Positions 1 through 9,598 of a stretch of 64,000 nucleotides of DNA are shown here, one piece after another; position 1 is the first letter of the stretch; each line of letters opens with the position of its first letter. The DNA lies in contig CM074137.1 in the NCBI GenBank assembly GCA_037178625.1, positions 1,178,001 through 1,242,000 of the forward strand. The letters are read 5' to 3'. Origin of the DNA: Skeletonema tropicum (lineage: Eukaryota > Bacillariophyta > Thalassiosirophyceae > Thalassiosirales > Thalassiosiraceae). A program made the translations under genes and the position numbers. The notes beneath the pieces are model-generated. The model saw nothing but the letters and a program-made list of their open reading frames with translations, was not told the origin of the DNA and ran no database searches.

Positions 1-455
1 TACGTATGCAGTGACATGAATATGGGCAGTGACCACATCTGGAGGCCCAACATCATTGGTATGGATAGTGGGCAAGATAATATGTTTGGCATTTGGTCTC
101 TATGTATGCTGAGGCGATGCCACAGCCTCATGTGGGCCCACTATGACTGATTTGGTGGCATATCAGCCCCATATCTGAGCACATATACGTATGCAGTGAC
201 ATGAATATGGGCAATGATCACCTCTGGAGGCCCCATATCATTGGTATGGATAGTGGGCAAGATAATATGTTTGGCATTTGGTCTCTATGTATGCTGAGGC
301 GATGCCACAGCCTCATGTGTGCTGCTCAGTGCCATAACTGATTTGTTGTTGGTGGCACATCAGCCCCATATCTGAGCACATATAAGTGTGCAGTGACATG
401 AATATGGGCAATGATCACCTCTGGAGGCCCAACATCATTGGTATGGATAGTGGTT
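1..455. repeat. Tandem repeat, ~185-197 bp unit, 2.4 copies
   Basis: Three copies start at about 1, 186 and 383, each beginning TACGTATGCAGTGACATGAA or a one- or two-base variant. Unit 1 is 185 bp, unit 2 is 197 bp and unit 3 stops near 455. The array runs off the left edge, so its full size is unknown. No open frame is maintained through the units. Confidence 0.9.
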
Positions 456-604
456 ATAATGTTTGGTTGTCGCAAGCAAAATGTTATGGTGTTCCTGCAG
501 CTATATAGCCTCATACTTATCTGTCTTATTATATAGATGAGGATTAAATTTAAAAAGTGCCTGTCCGTCACCATTTTTCGGAATAGATTGTCGGTTTGTC
601 AGTG

Positions 605-2860
605 ATGAGACGAGAACTCCGAAACGAGAACCCTTCTTCGCGCATGCACCTGTATGATATTGATGTTGGCACTGCCACAGATGTAATCACGGGAGCAGCG
701 GGAGACTCTCACAAACTAAACCAATGCAAATTATACAAGAACAAGCACCGCCGAAAATTCATTACTGCCACAGTCTATCACCAAATTGTTAATACTACTA
801 TGAAGTTAAGCTACCTACCCATCATACCCGCTGACCATGAGTATTCTCGAGAAAAAAACACAATCGAGCTCTTCGAAGACGGCAAAGGGAACGCAATCCT
901 TCCTCCAAACATCTTCGACGCATACCTCGGTACAAATCTCAACCACTTGCTCACGAAAACAGGGACCCTGACACCTGCTGGCGCCCAATGGACCGATGCT
1001 ACATACAATTTATGGCCATACCTCGATCAGACCCAGCGCTCTAACGACAAGCCCTACGAGAAGTACCCGAAGACACCGGAGAACAAGCTCAAGTACGCCA
1101 AATTTGTGCAAGAATTGTTTGGTTCAGGTACTAGTTCCAAGTTTGTGAAGCACCTCCGAGGTTATGTTCAGAAGGAGATGGTGAAGCGCTGCATGAGTGA
1201 CGAGGATAATTGGAAAAATCCGGATGGCACCGATCCCCTGACTATTGATGACGTGATGGCAATTTTGCAATCACAAAAAATGGTTACACTTTTCAAGTCT
1301 GGCCAGAAAGCGAAAGTCTATAACAAGATCTTCCATTGGGTGAAATCCCTCACGATGGAGGATGATATTGGCTGGCTGGTGAATGGTGTCGAGGAATACT
1401 TGAAGAGCAAGAAAGTGTTAGCCGTCATGAGCCATCATTCGCAAGGTTTAAGGCGGAATGGTCTGTTGCGCGTGGCCGTGAAAAAGGGCACAAATGCGGT
1501 GAAAGTCCGTGTCAAGAAACTTGAGAGAAATGCGTTTGGGTGCGAGCTTGACATGTCCATCGATGTGAAGAAGGATGCCAAGCCTGGCTCTGAGGAGCTC
1601 GCCGAGTACCAAAGGAGGATCAACTCCAACAAGTTCGAAGTTATCCTCCTTGACAGCAGGCACGTTCCTTCGACCCGCAGCAACTACCCCGCATATTGGC
1701 TAAAGCGCATTTCCATTGATGGATCAAATGATCTTGACATGGATATGGGCAAAGCAGTCGAAACGGGAATATCCACCGGCAAATCCAAAAAGCAGTTGCA
1801 TGCACTTCTGGACGAAAAGTTTGATGAGCAAACGCTGGATGACACCAGCACTGCTGTCCCTACCCCATTGACTGAAAATAATGGCAGAACTCCATCCACT
1901 GCTGCCGCCACTCCTAATATCATGGACCTACTATCTCCCTACGCCGACACTGGTGCATCTTCTGGGAAGGAAAATCAACAAACAGATCGTGGTAACACGA
2001 CCACTCGAGCTTCCGTACAAGTACAACAGTCTGCTGCCAACGATGCCACTGATTCTGCTACTTCAGAGACTGACAAGGTAAGCATTGATGCATTGATTTT
2101 GATTGTTTGGTTGTTGCTGCTAATCTTCTTCACTAACAAAATTGTTCTTTGTGCAATTGTTTGACGAATCGATAACAAGCGGGAAAACTACCTCTCTTTT
2201 ACTCGCGGGAACTTCGAAATGGCAACTGCTGCTGTCCCTACCCCGAATATCATGAACCTACTATCTAACTACGCCGACACTGGTGCATCTTCTGGGAAGG
2301 AAAATCAACAAACAGTAGAACGTGGACACGAAGTTAACACGCCCAATCGAGCTTCCGTACAACAGTCTGCTGCCAACAATACCACTGATTCTGCTACTTC
2401 AGAGACTGACGAGGTAAGCATTGATGCATTTATTTCGATTGTTTGGTTGTTGCTGCTAATCTTCTTCACTAACAAAATTGTTCTTTGTGCAATTGTTTGA
2501 CGAATCGATAACAAGCAGGAAAACTACCTCTCTTTTACTCGCGGGAACTTCGAAATGGCAATTTGTCCGAACGCAATCAAGCAAGATCATCCCTGCCACT
2601 TTGCCTTGTGTATTCCGTGCCAAATGAGCAAAATTGACGCATCTGGGACAAATAAGAGGCGAGGGCGAAAAAGGGCCTGGAACAATGACTCAACCAAAAA
2701 TCAAGACACGGCCAGGAAACGAGGTGCTTGCAATCATGAGGATTTAGTCCAAGGCCTGTCGTCGCATACAAATCAGAGTTATTTCACCAAGGCGTGGATG
2801 GAAAAGCATGGTTGCCATAAGTGCGATGAGTGCAACAAGCTCATTCCTCCGCAGAAGTAG
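605..2860 (+). CDS. Unrecognised nuclear protein-like gene, three exons, duplicated middle exon
   Basis: Proposed CDS join(605..2077, 2180..2413, 2516..2860), 683 aa. The frame is open from a TTG at 596, but the first ATG is at 605. Both introns are 102 bp, phase 0, GTAAGC...AG, and nearly identical to each other. The exon joins restore continuous frames (...SETDK/RENYLSF... and ...SETDE/QENYLSF...). Exon 2 is a tandem copy of the last third of exon 1: both carry PTPNIM..LLS.YADTGASSGKENQQT and end SATSETD. The N-terminal ~430 residues match no family I recognise. The C-terminal exon is basic (KRRGRKRA) and has clustered Cys/His (CPNA...HPCHFALCIPC and HGCHKCDEC), suggesting metal or nucleic-acid binding. 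Function unknown; a domesticated transposon protein is possible but not shown. Confidence 0.75.
1849..2554 (+). repeat. Intragenic exon-plus-intron tandem duplication, period ~336 bp
   Basis: The donor sites at 2078 and 2414 and the acceptor-flanking exon starts at 2180 and 2516 are each 336 bp apart. The 39 bases after each acceptor differ at one base (CGGGAAAAC versus CAGGAAAAC). The intron copies differ at only a few bases. The unit therefore spans part of an exon, a whole intron and the start of the next exon. Confidence 0.9.
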
Positions 2861-3087
2861 ATAGTAATATATGAAGAATATTTGTGTTAGGAATAATATA
2901 TAAAAATTAGAAGATACATCAAATATTTAGTACATTAAATACAATCGATGGATACAATAAAATACCTTATATATACAATACGCAATATACGCTATATATA
3001 ATTATGACCGTACAGTGGCTGAGATGGTGGCTACAGGTTGACTGTCAATGTGGCCGAGGGGTTGTTGTGCAGATGTTGTTATGGTGG

Positions 3088-4536
3088 CTAAAACGATTTG
3101 GCTGTGTAATGGCTGTAGGAAAACTGGGCATACGGTGGCAATATGTGACAAAATGTGGGTGGAGAGTGGTCATAGATTTTGGAGCTGGTGAGGGTGAAAA
3201 GTTGTTGAGAGGTGGCCATGGATCCTACGGCCACCGCGGCAGTCATGTTCACGACCACCAGTACCGCCATTTTTTGGGTGGCCGTAGCTTGGTCTGGCTC
3301 AGTTTCGGTCACAGCACGGCCAACTTTTTTTTTGCGGTGCTGTGCAACACCATGCCACGTCAAATCAAACCTCCATGGCGAAAAGCAATAGTGCGTACAA
3401 TCTCCAGATCCAGGAGCGTGAAACCCGTAGAGTGGCCGGAGTGCATTAAAGCTCTTAATGACCGGAATCTGAATGTTATTCCTTTGAAGAAAGTCTATGG
3501 TTGCTTCATTCCGATAATTGCTGTAAACACCAGCATCTCCACATGTTTTGGTTGCCTCACCACCATACGTCCCATCCTTGGTGATGAAGTGTTGAGGTTC
3601 ATGTTCTCTCCACATAAAGGCATACCGATCAGGCCGTGGAAACTTGGAGAAATCATTGTACAGTGTAAGGAAGATTCCTTCCATCCACTCGAGCTGCTTC
3701 TCTGGGCTATTAGACCACACACCCCAGTTATAAATCACAGGACCCGCCTCATCTATTCTATTACGGGGATGAAACTTTGGGTCATGCCAACTATACCGCA
3801 CACATATCTTGGGACAGTATTGACTTGTTTGCGATGCAAACTCGCATGTCCCGCGTAAACCATATTGACCCCTACGTGCGTCGATGCTACAGGCTTGAGG
3901 CTTCGGAATCTCGTAGTACCCAAGGCTTATCAATTTACAAACGGCCGCGTCGGCTTGATCTTGACTGAGTGAGTCTCCAATGAACCACAATACGCATGTC
4001 TCAATTATTGGTAGTGGCTCGTTGCTGTGGTTGTTATCAATATTGTTGTTATCACGTTCCATATTCTTTTGTTGCACAAAGTAATGCAGATATTCCAACA
4101 TTGTATCCATACTGACCAGACCTTCCATATCAGGCTTTACAAAAAGATCTTCAAAAGCGGGATTAGCCAGCCTAATAAATACATGAGGCTTTCGACATTG
4201 ACCGACACAGCATCGCTTTAAGTCTACGCCCTTTCCCGTGGGACCCTCGCAGTGATTAGGTCTACCTAAACTAAATTCTCCCCTTTCATCGAAGGGCACT
4301 GGTATCCAAGAGAGATTGTCTGGTATTGGAGCGAGAACCTTACATAGCGAATCATTATTATTATTGTTGTTGTTGTTAACAATTTTTTGGTCTTTGAACA
4401 TCACAGTCTGCAGACGATGAATGTATGGTGCTGCTGTTGTTTGATGCAGTGAGTAGAGGAGCAAAAATGAAGCCACAACGGCAGTAGCCCCGAGGAGCAT
4501 GAGGAGTCGGCATCTTAGTGGCCTCCCATTGTTCAT
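3088..4536 (-). CDS. PC-esterase / TBL-like acylesterase-family protein, type II membrane
   Basis: ATG chosen at 4536, because the upstream in-frame extension to 4593 begins with TTG after a stop. 482 aa. A basic stretch and one hydrophobic segment (LLMLLGATAVVASFLLLYSL, about residues 11-30) predict a signal anchor, so the enzyme domain would face the Golgi lumen. A GDS block (LWFIGDSLSQDQ, about 184-195) and a distal DCTH (about 379-382, in GDCTHYCFSPWRFDLTWHG) are the paired GDS and DxxH motifs of the PC-esterase/TBL family, which acylates or deacylates cell-surface glycans. An Asn run lies near residue 55. The ~75-residue tail after WHGVAQ is low-complexity and unlike the family, so a 3' intron or read-through may be missed. 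The substrate cannot be read from the sequence. Confidence 0.75.
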   Translation of the reverse strand: MNNGRPLRCRLLMLLGATAVVASFLLLYSLHQTTAAPYIHRLQTVMFKDQKIVNNNNNNNNDSLCKVLAPIPDNLSWIPVPFDERGEFSLGRPNHCEGPTGKGVDLKRCCVGQCRKPHVFIRLANPAFEDLFVKPDMEGLVSMDTMLEYLHYFVQQKNMERDNNNIDNNHSNEPLPIIETCVLWFIGDSLSQDQADAAVCKLISLGYYEIPKPQACSIDARRGQYGLRGTCEFASQTSQYCPKICVRYSWHDPKFHPRNRIDEAGPVIYNWGVWSNSPEKQLEWMEGIFLTLYNDFSKFPRPDRYAFMWREHEPQHFITKDGTYGGEATKTCGDAGVYSNYRNEATIDFLQRNNIQIPVIKSFNALRPLYGFHAPGSGDCTHYCFSPWRFDLTWHGVAQHRKKKVGRAVTETEPDQATATQKMAVLVVVNMTAAVAVGSMATSQQLFTLTSSKIYDHSPPTFCHILPPYAQFSYSHYTAKSF

Positions 4537-5250
4537 CGTTTTGCAGCAAGCCACACCGTCAACAATACTAAGTGCATCAAATTGATTATGCAAGCGTCAT
4601 CAGAGAGTGGGTGTGCTGATTCACAGCGTGATGCCTTAGATATCTATGTTTCCATTGACATGAACCTGTGTAATTGTGTAAGCCAATGACCGGTTATCGT
4701 ACATATGTATTTGGCTTATGACCCTTGAGGACTTTTAGGTTTGATGGTTTGATTTTGGGTAAGTTTTCACGTCGGAATCACTATTAAAGAAAGGATCCTC
4801 CTACTTCTTATCATCCGCCTGACATACCACAGCGTTGGCTGATGATGCAGCCGCAATAAAATAGTAATCCGATTGAAGCGTTGTGCTGATTGATGCAGCC
4901 GAAATCAAATCATGCGCATCCCTCTCAATGACAACATACCATGGGTATTATACCATACCAAGAGATGAGGCCGAAATCGACTTTACTGTTGTACGATCAT
5001 TCTCTAGTTCAATTATCAGGTCCTAATGTCTCGCGGTCATTCTCTATTGCCGCTTCAAATAATAGAGAACGCAATCAACTGTCATGATAACTGTATAAAG
5101 CAGTGTCGTTTTAGGCTCTGTCTTAATGATTCGTTTGCCTCATGATGAAAATAGCTTATGAAAAACCAATGCATATTCTTATTTTCAACATCCACACTCC
5201 TCCTTTTTGGGTTCTTAGCTCTATTCTAAATCATTCGGCTCAATAATGGC
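4537..5250. other. Intergenic, no gene seen
   Basis: About 700 bp between the esterase start and the zinc-ribbon pseudogene. It contains two degenerate direct repeats around 4835-4905 (TGATGCAGCCG...AATAAAAT/AAATCAAAT) and no supported ORF. Confidence 0.6.
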
Positions 5251-5323
5251 TTACACCTTTGACGATATGATTTGTGAATCCTTCACGGCTGCATCGTTTG
5301 GACTTGCTTCTAGCTGATTTGAT

Positions 5324-5346
5324 TTAAAGTACGTCTGGTGGGCCCT
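5324..5346 (+). repeat. Dispersed 23-bp motif, copy 1
   Basis: Contains AAAGTACGTCTGGTGGGCCC preceded by TT and followed by T. The same 23-mer occurs at 19036-19058 and, inverted with one change, at 35748-35770. Flanking sequences differ. Confidence 0.85.
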
Positions 5347-5377
5347 GAGGTGATAACGAACATGTGTTGCGATAGCT

Positions 5378-5850
5378 CTATTTCTCAGATCGCACCCCTG
5401 TTTGAGTTGCAGTAGTCTTGTCGTATTCTGATCCATTGCGATATGCCCCATGCCTCTTGCACACTCCTCGACGCTGGGCAAGATTTGTGCATACTTCACT
5501 GCTACATTTCTTGACCTTCGCACCATGCTTGATGCATACTCCTCCTTTCTTACGTGATTTGTGCACCCTTTCCTGCTACATCGTTTGACCTTTGCTCCAT
5601 GCTTAATACATACTCCTCCTTGTATAATATGATTATTGCATCCTTCAATGCTGCATAGTTTCATTGCAACCTTTGCACCATGCTTGATGCACACTCCTCC
5701 TTGTACGGCACCATTGGTGCACCCTTCGTTGCTGCATCGCTTTACCCTTGCTCCATGCTTAACGCACACTCCTCCTTTCAGAGCATAATTAGTGCATCCT
5801 TCACTGCTGCATCGTTTGACCTTTGCTCCTGCCTATGGCAAAGCCCTCCT
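5378..5850 (-). pseudogene. Decayed GVCxKHG zinc-ribbon repeat (WRKY19-like) gene
   Basis: Read on the minus strand, six ~25-residue repeats of the form GGVCxKHGAKVKRCSxEGCTN can be followed. This Cys/His repeat is abundant in diatoms and other stramenopiles and is often called WRKY19-like; its role is unknown. No ATG precedes the repeats. The first repeat (near 5825-5845) has lost one base, which creates an in-frame TAG at 5833-5835. A second one-base loss near 5550 throws the fourth repeat out of frame. The last repeats continue in the other frame (KKGGVCIKHGAKVKKCSSEV..., GVCKRHG) to a stop at 5378. The shifted frame stays open by chance to 5251. The 5' end abuts a TATC microsatellite, so the gene is 5'-truncated as well as frameshifted. 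Confidence 0.8.
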
Positions 5851-5863
5851 TTTAGTATGTATC

Positions 5864-5935
5864 TATCTACTATCTATCTATCTATCTACTAAATAATCTA
5901 TCTATCTACTTTTATCTTCATTTCTATCTACTATT
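5864..5935. repeat. TATC/TCTA microsatellite
   Basis: Imperfect TATC tetranucleotide runs interrupted by ACTA and AATAA, directly at the truncated 5' end of the zinc-ribbon pseudogene. Confidence 0.9.
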
Positions 5936-6142
5936 GGTTTGGCTGAAAACTAAGTGTGATTGTGGCCCAGCCACAACCAATCCCGCCACTAGATTTTATT
6001 TCTAAATCTCGTCTCAAACTTGTACAATAAGTAAAACTTCGTTTTCATTTTTCATCATATTGCTTTGCTGCAGTCTACAGCGCTCTTCCATCCCTGCCTC
6101 AGCTGCTCTCTTATCACTCCTTCTATATCATAACAAACAACC

Positions 6143-6710
6143 ATGCCTCGCCCCGCAACCAAGGCAGATCCGCAAAAGCAGCTCATGATCAAAGTGAAGG
6201 CTTGCCAAAGGTAAACTTGAATGTGAAAAACAATGATGTTTTTTGTTTGTCAATTTGCGTAGCTGGATTGTTTCTATCGGACTCGTCTCTCACTCTCCTT
6301 GATCTAACTGCATTGATTCAAACCCGTCGTGGCTGATGCGATACAAAAACAGACTCATCAAAGAAGCTGCCTACTACGAACAAGAGACGAAGGAAAATGA
6401 AGCACAACTCCAAAAAATGAAAGACGAACAAAAAGATCCCTACGACATTAAGAAATTCGAGGAGGTCCTTGGCGAAAGCCAAATGATGATTCCTGAGAGT
6501 ATTGCCCGTAGAGACAAGGCTTTGGATGATTTGCGTGAGTTTATCATTGCTTTGGAGAAGGATGCAGCTGACAATAATGAATTGATGACGTGTGAATGGA
6601 TGGTGGAGGCAAAGAAACTTGCTCCTTGTGATGACAAGAAAACAGCTGATGAAGGAGAGGATGTTGCAATCACTGCTGTTGATGAGTTGGCTGACGGAGA
6701 GGCGTTTTGA
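6143..6710 (+). CDS. TBCA: Tubulin-binding cofactor A
   Basis: CDS join(6143..6210, 6353..6710), 141 aa; phase-2 intron of 142 bp (GTAAAC...CAG). Splicing joins MPRPAT...VKACQ to RLIKEAAYYEQE, which fits the cofactor A pattern of a short N-terminal strand/helix followed by (K/R)L(V/I)KE..YE.E. Family landmarks follow: DPYDIKKFEEVLGESQMMIPES matches the DIKKQ.E.L.ES.MMIPD segment. The protein is a small three-helix bundle that captures beta-tubulin after release from the CCT chaperonin and feeds the tubulin heterodimer assembly pathway in the cytosol. An acidic C-terminal tail (DEGEDVAITAVDELADGEAF) extends past the usual ~110 residues. The ATG at 6143 is in a good context (ACAACCATGCC). Confidence 0.95.
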
Positions 6711-6916
6711 ATGGAATGATCATCTTGAGAGGTGATTTGTTTCAAATACGGAGCAAATATTTTGTTCGTCTTTTTGCATACTTTCATTAGTCACAGCTGA
6801 AACCAGGAGTATAATTCATTGCATTACTTAGTTTTACAGATAATTATGACTGTTGAGTAATGAGACACAAAGAATGCAAAATGACCTCTCAGCTTGCTTC
6901 CATTTTCATCTCTTTT

Positions 6917-8126
6917 CTATGTGCATTTGCCACAAGTAGAAGTATAATACTTGGATCGGTCAACCCCAGGCACACCTTTGTCATTGTCGGCCCACGCCAT
7001 GGGAAAGAAGCTTGTTGCTTGTTTGTCGTATCTAGTTGCATATACCTTTGTTGACCCATTAAACCGATCCGCCTTGCAAAACCAGCGTTTACACGGGTCT
7101 CTATCGAGGTTGTCGGCATTGGCTGTATCTTCGTTGCCCTCTGCAATGCCTGGAGTGGGCTCGAGAAACATCCATTCCCCACCTTTTCCAGCTTCATTGC
7201 TGACAACATATACTTCGACCCAACTGAATGACAGAAAAAATGAGAATACTCGTCGAGAGTAGATTCAACATGCAATCGTGCACTTACCTATGATCACCTT
7301 TGCTTGGATCCCCATACCAGGCCGGTGTTCCAGCCATACGGGCCGGTACACCGACTGATCGCAGTGCTGATACCAGCATTATCGCCAGGCCCGTACAGCT
7401 GGTATATCCGTATGCAATTGCAGAGAGGGGGTCGTAAATCCTTGGTGTTTGTGAAGCCTTAAAGACGATGGGGTTTGAGTCACGGGCCATAAGAGCCCAT
7501 AGCCGTGTATTGATGAGTTGAACTACCTCTTTTATCTGATCTTGTGTCGCATTAGTGCTGTTCCCAATCGCTTCTCGCTCATATTGTTTTAGAGTATCTC
7601 TCAGAGCATTAAAGAATAGGGGACGATGATCTGTTCTAGGCTCGTTCGTCACGGAATATGGAGTAACATATTCAAAGTACACAACTTGCGGAATTGAATC
7701 AGTCCACGGATACAACGTCATGGCTTGAATCGAGTAAAACACAGTTTCATTTACTATTCCATCTGATAAACCATCCACCTTTGATTGTCCACTGCTTTGG
7801 AACCCAAGTGTTGCTATGTTTGGCACGTCGTAGGGCGGTATGTTCTTTGCTAAATATTGTATCATGCTATCTCTGAGGGATGATGCTTCCTTGCTGGAGC
7901 TGCTGGCACTGTCGCTGGGTAAGAGTGCTGCCGATAGGAATACAACGATAATGAAGATGATCATCGGAGTCACAATGAAGAAGAGTGTCGGTAGATTTCG
8001 TATCCGGGAGCAGCGTGGCATCGATGGGTTTTGGTCATTGCTTCTTGTGGAAATATCAGCAGGATGTGAGCCATTGTCTCTGCCGACAAGAGCCTCCGTG
8101 AGGTCATAATTTTCTTCCGGATCCAT
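6917..8126 (-). CDS. Membrane-anchored transglutaminase-like domain protein
   Basis: CDS complement(join(6917..7223, 7288..8126)), 381 aa. The 64-bp intron (GTAAGTG...TTCAG) joins ...GDPSKGDH to SWVEVYVV. One transmembrane segment (LPTLFFIVTPMIIFIIVVF, about 45-63) follows a hydrophilic N-terminus, so it is a type II membrane protein with an external or lumenal catalytic domain. The transglutaminase-like core is visible: GYTSCTGLAIM with the nucleophile Cys near 244, His near 279 in GDHSWVEV (created only after splicing), and the following strand GEWMFLEPTPG. TKVYATRYD...SFFPMAW near the end resembles the C-terminal part of bacterial transglutaminase-like proteins. Members act as peptidases, amidases or cross-linkers; the substrate here is unknown. 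Confidence 0.85.
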
Positions 8127-8773
8127 GATATTGCCTTTGATTGCACCAGCTATACAGCCTACTTTATTTATGGTAGAGCTCTCTCTCTAGGGCGCTCTTA
8201 TGCGGCGGATGTATTGAGGCTTTATGTCGTGATCTCAAACGACACGCGACACGCGGTTATTGTAGTTCGCGCGAGTTGTGTTTTTGTGCTGTGACAAAGT
8301 TCCTAAAATGACAGTTTTTAGGGCTGTCACGAGTCTGAATGACCGGACCCTACCTTGGCTTGGATGGCACCTTGCTATCAATAATTCACCAACGAGCTAT
8401 ACTTTGTGGCTATTGTAGCTTCCCCTGCGTATTCCAGTCATAGAGAGGCAACGCTAAATAATTACAGAGAGAAATGTACCATCCATACTTAACTGCCAAG
8501 AGATATGAGTGCATATGTACGAGTTCATTAAAAGTAAATATAGTCTTGCTGTAATAGCTTTGCTCTGGAATATCTTGCCACTCTTTCTGTGCGTAGGAAG
8601 AAGGAAGAATATACTTGATTGCAATATCATCAGTGCCAATATTCTGTCTCTCTGCAAAGAAAGGTTCCAGGTGAAGTCCTTTGCCCTAATACGATACACA
8701 AGATATGGATGCCATTACCAACTCCATGGATTTCCAACGAATACTTTCCTCAGCGTGTGAAAGCGCAGCAAAA
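8127..8773. other. Intergenic, no gene seen
   Basis: About 650 bp separating the transglutaminase-like start from the SNRNP27 stop. A GC-rich patch at 8235-8280 (ACACGCGACACGCGG) is the only notable feature. Short ORFs here show no family motif. Confidence 0.6.
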
Positions 8774-9289
8774 TTATGTCATCTTGTCCAAAGGTCTATT
8801 GAAACCACCCTTTCTATTCATATACTGTCGATATTTCCTTCCCTTATTCTTTGAAGCAGCCCCTCTTGCCGCACTCGTTTGATTATCCCCTACAGATTTT
8901 CCCTTGGTCGTTCCAAACCCACCAAACCCCATCATTTGCATCATTTGTCTCTGTTCATCATCTAGGTCTTCATTGTCGTCTTCATCATTTTTGTGTTTGT
9001 TTGATTTTTCATTTTTTGATATTTCCCCCTTGTGATTCTCAGCTGTACCAGCGCTCCCTGGAGCTATCCCCCTCTCCTCAGCTTCAATTTCAGCACGCAT
9101 CCGAGCCATACGTTCTCTACGTTCTCTTTCCATACGCTCACGGTCTAGTTTGTCTTTATTATCTCTATTGTCGCGACGGAAGTGATTGTTTCTGTTTTCT
9201 GATCGGCCGTCTCCGTGGCGGTAAGAGGGCGGGCTGCGACTGCGGCTGCGGCTCCGACTTCTGCTGTGATGATTCCGTCGATGATCCAT
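8774..9289 (-). CDS. SNRNP27: U4/U6.U5 tri-snRNP 27 kDa protein
   Basis: Single exon, 171 aa, ATG at 9289. The N-terminus is an RS domain (HSRSRSRSRSRSPP) followed by a charged, arginine-rich helix (RERMERERRERMARMRAEI). The C-terminal signature of the family is nearly complete: MMQMMGFGGFGTTKGKSVGDN, then SAARGAASKNKGRKYRQYMNRKGGFNRPLD. This nuclear protein is part of the U4/U6.U5 tri-snRNP and influences 5' splice-site choice during spliceosome activation. It lies head-to-head with the CaM methyltransferase gene, 309 bp apart, so the two probably share a bidirectional promoter. Confidence 0.95.
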   Translation of the reverse strand: MDHRRNHHSRSRSRSRSRSPPSYRHGDGRSENRNNHFRRDNRDNKDKLDRERMERERRERMARMRAEIEAEERGIAPGSAGTAENHKGEISKNEKSNKHKNDEDDNEDLDDEQRQMMQMMGFGGFGTTKGKSVGDNQTSAARGAASKNKGRKYRQYMNRKGGFNRPLDKMT

Positions 9290-9598
9290 TATGATGCTTA
9301 TAGGTTTGTTCGATGGGTGTTAGATTATGATAGGCACCGCGATACTTACACTGCGAACCAATTTCCAGAGCTAAAGCAACGATGTCTGCGCTGCGGATGA
9401 GGTGCGTGAGTGATCAGGGCTTCAGGCTCAGCTGGATAGTACCTCCAGATATCATACTTACTGGTATTTTCGCTACTGTACCGCATATAATGGCACGCTA
9501 GTGCGCTTTTTATCCCAGCAGGTTGCGCTCGAGAGCCGCAAGCAATATTATAGAAGAGTGCGAAGGCAACAGAAACGAACAAGGAAAGGTCGGCAAGA
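9290..9598. promoter_or_regulatory. Divergent intergenic region, SNRNP27 / CaMKMT
   Basis: A 309-bp gap between two divergent ATGs (9289 minus, 9599 plus) must hold both 5' UTRs and promoters. No TATA box is obvious. On the minus strand a GTAAGT at about 9344-9350 could start a 5'-UTR intron, but no acceptor was verified. Confidence 0.55.

Noticed and set aside
3004..3858. 284-codon plus-strand ORF
   Set aside because: It lies antisense to the PC-esterase gene, whose GDS and DCTH motifs are on the other strand, and shows no family motif.
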